From positions 62,001 through 126,000 of the forward strand of contig NZ_NMWT01000013.1 of assembly GCF_002860365.1 (NCBI RefSeq): 64,000 nucleotides of DNA. The letters run 5' to 3'. The notes beneath the pieces were generated by a model, which did no database searches, had not been told where the DNA came from, and saw only the letters and a program-made list of their open reading frames with translations. Shown piece after piece: positions 24,184-33,538 of this stretch. Position 1 is the first letter of the stretch; each line of letters starts with the position of its first letter. Origin of the DNA: Bifidobacterium parmae. Lineage in GTDB: Bacteria; Actinomycetota; Actinomycetes; Actinomycetales; Bifidobacteriaceae. The translations under genes were made by a program, and so were the position numbers.

Positions 24184-26046
24184 ATGCCCACCACATCAAC
24201 ACCAGCCACCACACCAGCCACCAACCACCGCCGCATCTCCCGCGTCCTCGTCGCGAACCGCGGCGAGATCGCGGTTCGCATCATCCACGCGTGCCATGAC
24301 ACGGGCCGCACGGCCATCGCCGTCTACGCCGACCCGGACGCGGACGCCCTGTTCGTCCATCTCGCCGACGAGGCCTACGCGCTCGACGGCGCGACCTCGA
24401 AGACCACCTATCTCGACATCGCGAAGATCGTCGACATCGCGAAGAACAAGGCCCACGCGGACGCCGTACACCCCGGCTACGGCTTCCTTTCCGAGAACGC
24501 GGATTTCGCGCAGGCGGTCATCGATGCCGGTCTCACGTGGATCGGCCCGAGTCCGGAGACGATTCGTATGCTCGGCTCGAAGGTGGAGGCCCGCCGCATC
24601 GCCGCCGACGTGGGCGCGCCGATGGCTCCGGGCACGACGGAACCGGTGCGCGACCCGGCGCAGGTGGTCGCGTTCGCCCGCGAGCATGGTCTGCCGCTCG
24701 CCATCAAGGCCGTGTATGGCGGCGGCGGGCGCGGTCTCAAGGTCGTCCACGAGCTCAAGGACGTCGAGGAGGCGTTCGTCTCCGCCACGCATGAGGCGGA
24801 GGTCGCGTTCGGCAACGGCGACTGCTTCATCGAGCGTTTCCTCGCCCGTCCGCGCCACGTGGAGGTGCAGGTGCTCGGCGACGCGCACGGTCGCGTGGTC
24901 GCGGTCGGCACGCGCGACTGCTCGCTGCAACGCCGCAATCAGAAGCTCATCGAGGAGGCGCCCGCCCCGTTCCTCGCGCCGGAGACGGAGGAACGGCTCA
25001 AGCGCGCGGCGGTCGCGATCTGCGAGCGCGCGCGGTACACGAGCGCCGGCACGGTCGAGTTCCTGGTCGACCCGGACGGCACGATGTCGTTCATGGAGGT
25101 GAACACGCGCATCCAGGTCGAACATCCGGTCACCGAGGTGACGAGCGGCGTCGACCTGGTGGCCGCGCAGTTCGCGATCGCCGAGGGTGCGGGCGTCGGC
25201 GACGTCGTGGACGCCGACGCCGCTCCCCACGGCCACGCGATCGAGTTCCGCATCAACGCGGAGGATCCGTCGCGCGGGTTCGTCCCGTTCCCCGGCACGA
25301 TCGACGGCCTGCGCGTGCCGAGCGGTCCCGGCATCCGTTTCGACACGGGCGTCGCGGCCGGTTCGATCGTGCCCGACCAGTTCGATTCGATGCTGGCGAA
25401 GCTCGTCGTGTGGGCGCCGACGCGCGCCGCGTGCCTGGCACGCGCGCGTCGCGCCCTCGCCGAGCTGAAGATCGACGGCGTTCCGACGGTCAAGGCGTTC
25501 GACGAGACGGTCATCAACGATCCCGATTTCACCGCGATGCCCTCCCCCGACCGTTTCCGCGTCTACACGCGTTGGATCGAGGAGGACCTGCTGCCGCGCA
25601 CGGACGCCGCGACGCTCGCGTCCGGCGTTCCCGGCGCGCGCGGCGTCGCGCCGCGACCGGTCAACGCGTGGATCGAACTGGACGGCCGGCGCATGCGGCT
25701 CGGCCTGCCCGCCACGCTCGCCGCGACGCTCGCAGGCGTCGGCGGCCTCGCCGACGCGGGCGGTCTCGCAGGTTCCGGCGCACCCGCGTCCGGCGCCGCC
25801 GGTACCGCGGGCGCGACCAATGCCGACGCGCGTCCAGCCGGCGCGATTTGTTCGACGATCACCGGCACGGTGGTCCGTTGGCTCGTCGATGACGGCACGA
25901 CGGTCGCCGCCGGCGACCCGGTGGTCGTAGTCGAGGCGATGAAGATGGAGACCGAGATCAGCGCCCCCGCAGACGGAACCGTCCACCAGCAAGCCAAACC
26001 CGGCGACACGGTCGCCTTCGACGACCAATTGGGCGAGGTCCGCTGA
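24184..26046 (+). CDS. biotin carboxylase with C-terminal biotin carboxyl carrier domain
   Basis: A 620-residue carboxylase alpha subunit. The biotin carboxylase N-domain is ISRVLVANRGEIAVRII, the ATP-grasp glycine loop is KAVYGGGGRGLKVV, the catalytic region is FMEVNTRIQVEHPVTE, and the C-domain includes FRINAEDPSRGF. A Gly/Ala linker leads to a biotinyl domain with EAMKMET, the biotinylated Lys being residue 587. In many bacteria accB/accC paralogues accompany pxp genes; here both activities are in one chain, and no carboxyltransferase gene is visible. It may be a dedicated partner of the 5-oxoproline pathway or an acyl-CoA carboxylase alpha subunit. The start ATG at 24184 follows GAAAGAAG at a distance; HRRISRVL begins the conserved region. 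Confidence 0.88.
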   Translation: MPTTSTPATTPATNHRRISRVLVANRGEIAVRIIHACHDTGRTAIAVYADPDADALFVHLADEAYALDGATSKTTYLDIAKIVDIAKNKAHADAVHPGYGFLSENADFAQAVIDAGLTWIGPSPETIRMLGSKVEARRIAADVGAPMAPGTTEPVRDPAQVVAFAREHGLPLAIKAVYGGGGRGLKVVHELKDVEEAFVSATHEAEVAFGNGDCFIERFLARPRHVEVQVLGDAHGRVVAVGTRDCSLQRRNQKLIEEAPAPFLAPETEERLKRAAVAICERARYTSAGTVEFLVDPDGTMSFMEVNTRIQVEHPVTEVTSGVDLVAAQFAIAEGAGVGDVVDADAAPHGHAIEFRINAEDPSRGFVPFPGTIDGLRVPSGPGIRFDTGVAAGSIVPDQFDSMLAKLVVWAPTRAACLARARRALAELKIDGVPTVKAFDETVINDPDFTAMPSPDRFRVYTRWIEEDLLPRTDAATLASGVPGARGVAPRPVNAWIELDGRRMRLGLPATLAATLAGVGGLADAGGLAGSGAPASGAAGTAGATNADARPAGAICSTITGTVVRWLVDDGTTVAAGDPVVVVEAMKMETEISAPADGTVHQQAKPGDTVAFDDQLGEVR

Positions 26047-26097
26047 TCGTGACCCTCCGACGAGGGGCAAACCACACCACAAGAGAAGGGAATCATC

Positions 26098-27024
26098 ATG
26101 GACAGCAATACTTCTTCGATCGCGAACCTCGCGAGCTGGCGCTTCTACCCGCGGATCGCGAAGATCGCGAATCTGGCGGGCCGCGACGTGGGCCGCGGTT
26201 CGGAGACGCTGATGACGTTCTCGCGCGGCGACCTGTTCCGCGCGGCGCGTCAGCTCGTCACCGGCAAACCGGCCAAGGCGCTGGTCGTCACCGGCTTCTA
26301 CATCCCGAAGGCCGAGGTCCCGGCCGCCGAGACGGACGGCCCGTTGGGCGCGCTGGAGGTGTGCATGGCGTTGCGCGCGATCGGCGGCGACGCGTGGCTC
26401 GTCACGGACGACTGCTGCGAGTCGGTGATCCGTCCGAGCGCGGCGACGATGCTGCCGGACGACCATATCCTCATCGCGCCGGTGCGCGACCGGTTCGACG
26501 GCTGGATGAACGGCGTCATCGACCTGGCGAAGGCGAACGACATCGACACGATCATCTACATCGAACGCGTCGGACCGGCGGCGGACGGCCATCCGCGCAA
26601 CATGCGCGGCATCGACATCACCGAGTGGACGGCGCCGCTGAGCCGGCTCACGCAGCTGCAGCTGCACACGATCGGCGTGGGCGACGGCGGCAACGAGATC
26701 GGCATGGGCCGCGTCGCCGAATACGCGATCGAGGGCGTCGTCGACCATGGCGAGAAGATCGCGTGCCGTGTGGCGACGGACGAACTCATCGTGTCCGGCA
26801 CGTCGAACTGGGGCGCGCACGCGCTCGTCTGCGCGATGCGCGCGATGGGCAAACCGCAGATCGACCCGTATCTCAAGTCCGCGTGGCATCGCGAGACGTT
26901 GGAGACGATCGTCGCGCACGGCGGCCTCGACGGCGTCCACATGACGAACGTCGCCACCGTCGACGGCCTGGAACCGGACCGCTACTACGCCGAGATCGAC
27001 GCCCTGAGCGCCCTCGCGGCGTGA
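26098..27024 (+). CDS. DUF4392 protein (C-terminal half of D-glutamate cyclase)
   Basis: A 308-residue protein. Diagnostic segments are ALVVTGFYIPKAEVPAAETDG, GPLGALEVCMALRAIGG, IYIERVGPAADGHPRNMRG and GVGDGGNEIGMG, a glycine-rich acidic loop probably binding substrate or metal. SNWGAHALVCAM follows. The mammalian D-glutamate cyclase carries this region fused to DUF1445. In this operon the two halves flank 5-oxoprolinase and carboxylase genes, consistent with a D-glutamate to 5-oxoproline to glutamate route. AGAAGGGAATCATC precedes the ATG. A strong terminator follows, making this the last gene of the operon. Confidence 0.85.
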   Translation: MDSNTSSIANLASWRFYPRIAKIANLAGRDVGRGSETLMTFSRGDLFRAARQLVTGKPAKALVVTGFYIPKAEVPAAETDGPLGALEVCMALRAIGGDAWLVTDDCCESVIRPSAATMLPDDHILIAPVRDRFDGWMNGVIDLAKANDIDTIIYIERVGPAADGHPRNMRGIDITEWTAPLSRLTQLQLHTIGVGDGGNEIGMGRVAEYAIEGVVDHGEKIACRVATDELIVSGTSNWGAHALVCAMRAMGKPQIDPYLKSAWHRETLETIVAHGGLDGVHMTNVATVDGLEPDRYYAEIDALSALAA

Positions 27025-27036
27025 GCCACAAAGAAG

Positions 27037-27080
27037 AGAGGGGTTGGGTTCCGGAACATCATCCGGAACCCAACCCCTCT
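27037..27080. terminator. bidirectional terminator
   Basis: A perfect 19-bp stem (27037-27055 with 27062-27080) around the loop ACATCA lies between the convergent DUF4392 and binding-protein genes. Confidence 0.92.
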
Positions 27081-27106
27081 GTCGGTTATCGGCTATCGAC
27101 GAAACC

Positions 27107-28390
27107 TCACGCCTTCGGCACGGAGCCTTCCTGCGCGTGGTCGAAGACGGGCTTGTTGTCGGCGCCGAACTTGTAGATGCCGATCGACGCGGTGGACGGG
27201 TCGTGCGCGTCGTTGAACGGTCCGATGCTGGCCTGTCCCTTGTACTGGATGTCCTTGCCGTCCTTCAGCAGCGCGAGGCACGCCTTGTACGAGTCGCACT
27301 TCTCGCCGCCGCCCACGCCGGACACGGCGGGCAGGTTCTTGGCCACGGTCTTGCCGTCGGTCGCGCCGCCCTTCTGCGCGGCGAGCGCGGCGAGGATCAC
27401 CGCGTCGTACGTTTCGGCCGCGTAGGTGAAGTCCTTGACCTTCGGGTCGATCTTCTTCACGCGCGCCTGGAATTCGTCGGTCGGATGCGCGCCGGGGATG
27501 GTGCCGGTGGTGCCTTCGATCAGTCCGGATTCGAAGTCCTCGGAATGGTCGACGGTGTTGCCGTCGGTCATGTACAGCTTGTGCGTGTCGACGCCGGCGG
27601 TCTTGAGCGCCTTGACGAGCGAGACGGTCTGGTCGAACGCGATGACGAGCACCGCATCCGGGTTGGAGGCCTTCACGGCGGTGGCGATCGACGAGAAGTT
27701 CGTTTCGGTCGGGTCGAAGGTGTCCTTCGCGCCGTAGACGACGTTCACACCCGCGTCCTCGACGGTCTTGACGACGACATCACGCAGCGACGTGCCGTAC
27801 TCGTCGTTGAACACCGTGATGGCGAGGTTCTTCACGCCCGCCTGGGCGATGACCTGGCCGAGCACGGCGCCCTGCACGGTGTCCGGCGGAATCGTGCGGA
27901 AGAACATCTTGTCGAGTCCGCTGAACGCGGTGGAGGTGGCGCCGTTGGAGATCATCGGCACGCCGGCCGCGGTCACCTGCTTGTAGCTGTTCTTGACGAC
28001 GGAGCTGGACGGCGGGCCGATCACAACGGACGGGTTCTTGCTGAGCACGGATTGCGCGGCGGACGTGTTCTGGTCGGCATGGTCCGCGTCGGACGTGTCG
28101 GCGGTGGTGCTGGACGCGTCCTTGCCGAGCACGCCGCCGGCCGCGTTGATGTCGTCCACGGCGAGCTTCAACGTCGCCACGTTGGACGGTCCGATGTACG
28201 CCATCGAACCGGTGGTCGGGAACAGGCCGGCCGCCAGGAACGCGCCGGAGCCGCCGCTCGCCCCCGAATCGCTTGCGCCGTTCGAGCCGGCCGAGCCGCA
28301 GCCGGCCAGCGCCATCGATGCGGCGGCGACCAGCGCCGTCAACGCCATGATCCTCGTGTGTGTCGTCTTCTTCGTTCGTGCTTGCTTCAT
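27107..28390 (-). CDS. branched-chain amino-acid-type ABC transporter binding lipoprotein
   Basis: A 427-residue periplasmic-binding-fold lipoprotein. The signal peptide ends ALAGC at about residue 31, a good lipobox. The mature part has LFPTTGSMAYIGPSNVATLK, AVDDINAAGGVLG, VVIGPPSSSVVKN and FDQTVSLVKALKTAGV, typical of the Leu/Ile/Val-receptor family (Peripla_BP_6). It would deliver amino acids or amides to a LivHMGF-type transporter, whose genes are not in this window. GAGAGGAACG precedes the ATG at 28390. Location after rho is separated by a hairpin and three palindromic repeats. Confidence 0.87.
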   Translation of the reverse strand: MKQARTKKTTHTRIMALTALVAAASMALAGCGSAGSNGASDSGASGGSGAFLAAGLFPTTGSMAYIGPSNVATLKLAVDDINAAGGVLGKDASSTTADTSDADHADQNTSAAQSVLSKNPSVVIGPPSSSVVKNSYKQVTAAGVPMISNGATSTAFSGLDKMFFRTIPPDTVQGAVLGQVIAQAGVKNLAITVFNDEYGTSLRDVVVKTVEDAGVNVVYGAKDTFDPTETNFSSIATAVKASNPDAVLVIAFDQTVSLVKALKTAGVDTHKLYMTDGNTVDHSEDFESGLIEGTTGTIPGAHPTDEFQARVKKIDPKVKDFTYAAETYDAVILAALAAQKGGATDGKTVAKNLPAVSGVGGGEKCDSYKACLALLKDGKDIQYKGQASIGPFNDAHDPSTASIGIYKFGADNKPVFDHAQEGSVPKA

Positions 28391-28657
28391 GACCTCATCA
28401 CGTTCCTCTCTATACGCCGTGACGCCGCCGTTCCGTTCCCGTCGCGATGGGTTCGGGGACTGGTTTCCGGCGTGACGCCGACGACCGGTGATGTCGGGAT
28501 TCTCGCTGTGATTCGTGTGAACCGTTTCGCTTGAATCTTGGTTCCCGACGGTACGAGGCGCGTGATTCGGCCGCGTTGTTCCCGTGTAACCGCCCGGTGA
28601 CGCCCGAAAACCCGCGGAAACGCGGTGCGTCCGCCGGTAATCGGCCCGAAACGAACG

Positions 28658-28691
28658 AGCCCCGTCCGTAACAATCGTTACGGACGGGGCT
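28658..28691 (-). terminator. hairpin downstream of rho
   Basis: A perfect 15-bp stem AGCCCCGTCCGTAAC/GTTACGGACGGGGCT with a 4-nt loop. On the minus strand it is followed by CGTTCGTTTC, a weak T-rich tail. It probably ends rho transcripts. Confidence 0.7.
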
Positions 28692-28708
28692 GCGCGATGA
28701 CAGGCACC

Positions 28709-28894
28709 GCCCCCGCCGGCGGGGGCTGTCGGCAAAGCCGACTGGGGGTGGTCGGTCAACCGGCCGGTCAGGCATCCGCCCCCCCCGCCGGCGGGGGCTG
28801 TCGGCAAAGCCCACTGGGGGTGGTCGGTCAACCGGCCGGTCAGATATCCGCCCCCGCCGGCGGGGGCTGTCGGCAAAGCCGACTGGGGGTGGTC
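28709..28894 (+). repeat. three head-to-tail palindromic elements
   Basis: Copies at 28709-28753, 28778-28825 and 28850-28894 share GCCGGCGGGGGCTGTCGGCA, AAGCC and ACTGGGGGTGGTC. The intervening GGTCAACCGGCCGGTCA spacer is repeated too, giving a ~70-bp tandem unit. This is a local amplification of the dispersed family. Confidence 0.9.
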
Positions 28895-28929
28895 ACCGGC
28901 CGATCATCCGACCGGCCGCCCCCCCCCAC

Positions 28930-31062
28930 TCAGTTGCCGTTGACCGAGCCGCCGCCGGTCTGCTGCACGATCGCGGCGAGGAAGTCGCGGTTCGTGGCGG
29001 TCTTCTTGAGGCGCGGCACGAGCGTCTGGTACGCCTGCTCGGGTTCCATGCCGCCGAGCAGTCGGCGCAGTCGGTAGACGACCGGCAGTTCCTGCGGCGC
29101 GGTGATGAGCTCCTCGCGGCGCGTGCCGGACGCGTTGATGTCGATGGCCGGGAAGAGTCGCTTGTCGGCGAGTTCGCGCGACAGGCGCAGCTCCATGTTG
29201 CCGGTGCCCTTGAACTCCTCGAAGATCACCTCGTCCATCTTGGAGCCGGTCTCGACCAGCGCGGACGCGATGATGGTCAGGGAGCCGCCGTTCTCGATGT
29301 TGCGGGCCGCGCCGAAGAACTTCTTCGGCGGGTACAGGGCCTGCGCGTCGACGCCGCCGGAGAGGATGCGGCCGGAGGCGGGCGCGGCGATGTTGTAGGC
29401 GCGCGCGAGTCGGGTCATCGAGTCGAGCAGCACGACCACGTCCTGACCGAGCTCCACGAGTCGCTTCGCGCGTTCGATGGCGAGTTCGGCGACGGTGGTG
29501 TGGTCGGAGGCGGGGCGGTCGAAGGTCGAGGAGATGACCTCGCCCTGCACGGTGCGCTCCATGTCGGTGACTTCCTCGGGGCGTTCGTCCACGAGCACGA
29601 CCATCAGGTGGACTTCCGGGTTGTTCGCGGTGATCGAGTTGGCGATGTTCTGCAGCGTGATCGTCTTGCCGGCCTTCGGCGGGGAGACGATCAGGCCGCG
29701 CTGGCCCTTGCCGATCGGCGAGACGATGTCCATGATGCGGCCGGTCAGCTTGTTCGGCGTGGTCTCCTGCTTGAGACGTTCCTGCGGGTACAGCGGCGTC
29801 AGCTTGTTGAACTGCGGGCGGTTCAGCGCCTGCTCGACGGTCATCCCGTTGATCGAATCGATGGACTGCAGCGGCACGAACTTCTGACGCTGGTTGCGGC
29901 GGTCGCCTTCGCGCGGCGCGCGGATGGCGCCGTGCACGGCGTCGCCCTTGCGCAGGCCGTACTTCTTGACCTGCCCCATCGAGACGTACACGTCGTTCGG
30001 TCCCGGCAGGTAGCCGGACGTGCGCACGAACGCGTAGGAGTCGAGCACGTCGACGATGCCGGCGACCGGCACGAGGTCGTTCTGCTCGCCGCGATCGTTG
30101 CGCGCGTTGCGGTCGCCGCGGTCGTCGAAGCGCAGGTCGCGCACGTCGCGGTCGTTGCGGTCCGCGTCGCGGCGGTCGTCACGGTTGTTGCGGCGGTCGT
30201 CGCGCTCGTCGAAGTCGCGGCCGCGACCGCGCAGGCGACGTCCGCGACGATCCGCGTGATCGTCGCGCGCGTCGCCGCGGTCTCGACGGTCGCCGCGCGC
30301 GTTGCGGTCGTTCCGACCGCGGCGCGGCTCCTCGTCGTCGTCCTTGCGCGGCGCGTTGTCCTGCGTGGGGAGCGTGGCGAGGATGTCGTCGAGGTCGCGC
30401 ACGACCTCCTCCTGCGGCTCCTTCTCCTCGGACGGGCGACGGCGGCGGCGCACGTTCGCGACGATGATCTCGTCGCCGTTCTCGTCGATGGTGTGACGAC
30501 GGCCGCGCGGATGCTCCGGCTCCTCGGTCGCCTTGCCGAGGTCGAGCGTGTCGAGCAGGTGCGTGGTGTCGATGAGCGGGGTGTCGGCCGCGGCGTTGGT
30601 GCGGCGGTCGCGGCGGGCGGGACGCTCCTCGGCGTCGTCCTTGCGCGCGTTGCGACGGGACTTCGGCGCGGGGAAGTCGATGGCGTCGATCGCGGATTCC
30701 GCGGTCTTGTCGGCGGGCGCGGTGGTCTCGGCGGGCGCGGCTGCGTTCTGCTCGACGGCCGGCTGTTCGGTGACCGGGGCGGCGGCCTGCTCGGTCGCGG
30801 CGGCATTCGGCTCGGCGGCGGCCTGCTCGCCGGTCTTCGCCGCGGTCTTCGCGCTCTTGGCGGTCGACTTCGCGGCCTTCGTGGTCTTCTTCGGCGCGCG
30901 CACGGTGACGCCTTCGGGGGCCGCACCGCCGGATCGGGCCGCCTGCAGCGTGGCGAGCAACTCCGGCTTGCGCATGGTGGACGTACCGCGCAAACCCATC
31001 TGCTTGGCGAGCTCCTTGAGCTCCGGCAGCTTCATATCCTCAAGATTCTGGCTATTGGCCAC
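28930..31062 (-). CDS. rho: transcription termination factor Rho
   Basis: A 710-residue hexameric RNA helicase that terminates untranslated transcripts. The N-terminal SAP-like helix pair ([15 protein letters not shown]) is followed by ~260 residues of Ala/Lys/Glu-rich and then Arg/Asp/Asn-rich disordered sequence, a long insertion typical of Actinobacteria. The cold-shock-like RNA domain ([20 protein letters not shown]) and ATPase core follow: Walker A SPPKAGKT, Walker [11 protein letters not shown], and the C-terminal ERRLFPAID-type element [17 protein letters not shown]. The start is GTG at 31060-31062 with AAAGG upstream. The promoter lies at 31188-31216, giving a ~118-nt leader that could allow autoregulation. 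Confidence 0.96.
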   Translation of the reverse strand: MANSQNLEDMKLPELKELAKQMGLRGTSTMRKPELLATLQAARSGGAAPEGVTVRAPKKTTKAAKSTAKSAKTAAKTGEQAAAEPNAAATEQAAAPVTEQPAVEQNAAAPAETTAPADKTAESAIDAIDFPAPKSRRNARKDDAEERPARRDRRTNAAADTPLIDTTHLLDTLDLGKATEEPEHPRGRRHTIDENGDEIIVANVRRRRRPSEEKEPQEEVVRDLDDILATLPTQDNAPRKDDDEEPRRGRNDRNARGDRRDRGDARDDHADRRGRRLRGRGRDFDERDDRRNNRDDRRDADRNDRDVRDLRFDDRGDRNARNDRGEQNDLVPVAGIVDVLDSYAFVRTSGYLPGPNDVYVSMGQVKKYGLRKGDAVHGAIRAPREGDRRNQRQKFVPLQSIDSINGMTVEQALNRPQFNKLTPLYPQERLKQETTPNKLTGRIMDIVSPIGKGQRGLIVSPPKAGKTITLQNIANSITANNPEVHLMVVLVDERPEEVTDMERTVQGEVISSTFDRPASDHTTVAELAIERAKRLVELGQDVVVLLDSMTRLARAYNIAAPASGRILSGGVDAQALYPPKKFFGAARNIENGGSLTIIASALVETGSKMDEVIFEEFKGTGNMELRLSRELADKRLFPAIDINASGTRREELITAPQELPVVYRLRRLLGGMEPEQAYQTLVPRLKKTATNRDFLAAIVQQTGGGSVNGN

Positions 31063-31187
31063 GGTGTTCTTACCTTTCCACAGCGCCCACCGTTACGGCA
31101 TACCGCACCGGCACGCGCCTGAAATGTGATTGCGGCCTCGGCCGCTTCGAAACGTTCGCCGCAATGCAATGCCCGCGAACTGCACTT

Positions 31188-31216
31188 ACTCTACAACGTC
31201 GAGCCGACCAACGCAA
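31188..31216 (-). promoter_or_regulatory. promoter of rho
   Basis: On the minus strand, TTGCGT (-35, 31211-31216) and TAGAGT (-10, 31188-31193) are separated by 17 bp. It abuts the terminator of the upstream oxidoreductase gene. Confidence 0.6.
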
Positions 31217-31244
31217 AAGCCCCCTCGGTTCTCCGAGGGGGCTT
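31217..31244 (-). terminator. intrinsic terminator of the FAD oxidoreductase gene
   Basis: A perfect 12-bp stem AAGCCCCCTCGG/CCGAGGGGGCTT with a 4-nt loop, followed on the minus strand by TTTT. Confidence 0.9.
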
Positions 31245-31265
31245 GGTCAGGACGCGCCTTACCGA

Positions 31266-32870
31266 CTACTTCTGTTCATGATAACTTTTGTCGGTGTTGA
31301 CGGACCACACGTTCTTCTTCGAGGTCTTGCCGGACTTGATGTTGCCGACGGCCTCGATGGCGGTGGCCATGGAGTGGTCCATGTTGTTGTAGCGGTGCTG
31401 GCCGTTGCGGCCGACGCAGTACAGGTTGCCGAAGCCGTCGAGGTATTCGACGAGCTCGTCCATGCGCGAGTAGGTGTCGAAGTAGGCGGGGTACGCCTTC
31501 TTGACGCGTTCGCGGTGGGAGTCGAGCACGTCGGCGGGACCGGCGATGACGTGCATGCGGGTGAGCTCGGCGATGGCGAACTTGGTGGCCTCCTCCTCGC
31601 TCATGTTCCAGAAGGCGTCGCCTTCCTCGCAGAAGTATTCGAGGCCGATCCACACGGTGTCGTCGACGTCCTTGACGAGGTAGGGGCTCCAGTTGTTGAA
31701 GATCTGGAGGCGGCCGACCTTGTAGCCCGGGTCCTGCACGTAGATCCAGCAGTCCGGCACGATCGGCGGGTTGCCGAGGGTGGGGATGTCGGTGGTGTTC
31801 TTGAGGCGCAGGTGCTTGACGAGCAGGCCGACGGTGACGAAGTCGCGGTACGGCAGGCCGTTGGCGACCTCGACCATGTCGGCGGGGGCGTGCGTGCCGT
31901 CGACGGACTCGCGGCCGGCGTCGATCGCGTTGACGAGGTCCTTGACCGGCATCGAGGAGATGAACTGGTCGGCGGTGAGCTCGTTGCGGTTGCCTTCGGA
32001 GTCCTCGGTCACGACGGACGTGATGTGGCCGCCGTCCTGACGGACCTCGACGACCTTCGCGTCGGTGACGACCTTGACGCCGGCGGCCTCGCAGTTGTGC
32101 TCGACGGTCTCCCACAGCTGGCCGGGGCCGTACTTCGGGTACCAGAACTCCTCGATGAGGGAGGTCTCCACTTCGGCGTTGGAGCGCTTCTTGGGCAGCA
32201 GCTTCTGGAACGCGTTCTTGAGCACGCCCAGGATGGACAGGCCCTTGACGCGCTGCGCGCCCCAGTCGGCGGAGATCTGGGAAGGGTGGCGTCCCCACAG
32301 CTTCTCCGTGTAGCCCTCGAAGAACATCGAGTACAGCTTGCGGCCGAAGCGGTTGATGTAGAAGTTCTCCAGGTTGTCTTCGGGCAGCTTGTGGACCATC
32401 GACTTGAGGTAGGAGAAGCCGGCGACCATGGTGAGCTTGAAGCCCATCGCCTTGAGCGTGTTGGGGCTCAGGGAGATCGGGTAGTCGAAGAAGTGGCGGT
32501 TCCAGTAGATGCGGGAGACGCGGTGGCGCTTGAGCATCACCTTGTCTTCCTTCTCCGGATCGGGGCCGCCCGGCTCCATGTCGTGCTCGCGGCCGAGCTT
32601 CTTGTCGTCGTAGGAGGGCGCGCCCTGCAGCGGCAGGACGTCCTTCCACCAGTCCATGATGCGGTCGTCCTTCGAGAAGAAACGGTGGCCGCCGATGTCC
32701 ATGCGGTTGCCGTTATGCTTCACGGTGCGCGAGATACCGCCGAATTCGCGGGTCTCCTCCAGCACGGTGACGTCATACTTGTCGGCGCCGCCGTCCTTGA
32801 TGAGCTCCCATGCCGCGGTCAGGCCCGCCGGGCCGCCGCCGATGATCACCACGGATTGCTTGTCGGTCAC
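31266..32870 (-). CDS. FAD/NAD(P)-dependent oxidoreductase related to UDP-galactopyranose mutase and amine oxidases
   Basis: A 534-residue flavoprotein. The N-terminal dinucleotide fold VVIIGGGPAGLTAAWEL is near residues 7-23. LEETREFGGISRTVKHNGNRMDIGGHRFF is the FAD-proximal region of the UDP-galactopyranose mutase/protoporphyrinogen-oxidase-like group, and VGRNGQHRYNNMDHSM is the C-terminal FAD contact. FFEGYTEKLWGRHPSQI is a family signature, but the substrate is not resolved; cell-envelope sugar metabolism is a common context. An AAGGAG lies immediately before an ATG at 32876 but 6 nt before a GTG at 32868-32870, so I favour the GTG. It is monocistronic with a clear terminator. Confidence 0.82.
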   Translation of the reverse strand: MTDKQSVVIIGGGPAGLTAAWELIKDGGADKYDVTVLEETREFGGISRTVKHNGNRMDIGGHRFFSKDDRIMDWWKDVLPLQGAPSYDDKKLGREHDMEPGGPDPEKEDKVMLKRHRVSRIYWNRHFFDYPISLSPNTLKAMGFKLTMVAGFSYLKSMVHKLPEDNLENFYINRFGRKLYSMFFEGYTEKLWGRHPSQISADWGAQRVKGLSILGVLKNAFQKLLPKKRSNAEVETSLIEEFWYPKYGPGQLWETVEHNCEAAGVKVVTDAKVVEVRQDGGHITSVVTEDSEGNRNELTADQFISSMPVKDLVNAIDAGRESVDGTHAPADMVEVANGLPYRDFVTVGLLVKHLRLKNTTDIPTLGNPPIVPDCWIYVQDPGYKVGRLQIFNNWSPYLVKDVDDTVWIGLEYFCEEGDAFWNMSEEEATKFAIAELTRMHVIAGPADVLDSHRERVKKAYPAYFDTYSRMDELVEYLDGFGNLYCVGRNGQHRYNNMDHSMATAIEAVGNIKSGKTSKKNVWSVNTDKSYHEQK

Positions 32871-33062
32871 GTTCATCTCCTTAAAACAAAAATCACGCAT
32901 ATCCTACCGGAGCGCCCGGAACCGCACGCCGCTCCTGTGCATTTCCTCACATATGCCCCAACTTGTGCGCGTTCTCAATGCACTCCGGCATCCAAGGAAA
33001 GATCGCCGCACGGTCGGCACGCGCGCCCCGCGTCGCGCCCCTCCGCGCCCGCGCCTCCATCG

Positions 33063-33377
33063 TCAGTGGATGTCGTCGGGAATGTCGATGTCGGTCTTCT
33101 GCACTTCCTCCACGTTGACGTCCTTGAACGTCACGATGCGCACGTTCTTCACGAACCTGCTCGGACGGTACACATCCCACACCCACGCGTCGGTGAGCTG
33201 CACGTCGAAGTACACGTCCTGCCCGGCCGAACGCACGTTGAAGTCCACCTTGTTCGCCAGATAGAAGCGGCGTTCGGTCTCCACCACGTAGGTGAACAGC
33301 TTGATGACGTCGCGGTATTCCTTGTACAGCGCCAGTTCGGCGTCGGTTTCGTAGTTGTCGAGATCCTCGGCACTCAT
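33063..33377 (-). CDS. DUF2469 family protein
   Basis: A 104-residue protein of a small family nearly restricted to Actinobacteria. The sequence MSAEDLDNYETDAELALYKE, followed by VVETERRFYLANKVD, is the family core. Function is unknown. It is rich in Asp/Glu and aromatic residues, lacks a signal peptide and is probably cytoplasmic. AAGGAC lies 11 nt before the ATG. It stands alone between the FAD oxidoreductase and the GNAT gene, all transcribed leftward but with gaps of over 150 bp. Confidence 0.88.
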   Translation of the reverse strand: MSAEDLDNYETDAELALYKEYRDVIKLFTYVVETERRFYLANKVDFNVRSAGQDVYFDVQLTDAWVWDVYRPSRFVKNVRIVTFKDVNVEEVQKTDIDIPDDIH

Positions 33378-33538
33378 GTCTATCGCTTGTCCTTCGATGC
33401 TTGGGTCGTCCGGTCCGGCGCGGCTCCATGCCGCACCGTCCCTCGCAAACCAACGGACCGCATCGCGGCAATCCCGTCGCCGATGCGGCCCGTCTCGTTC
33501 TGTCGTACTCTACCGGCTACCACTGTAGCGGTAGCCCG

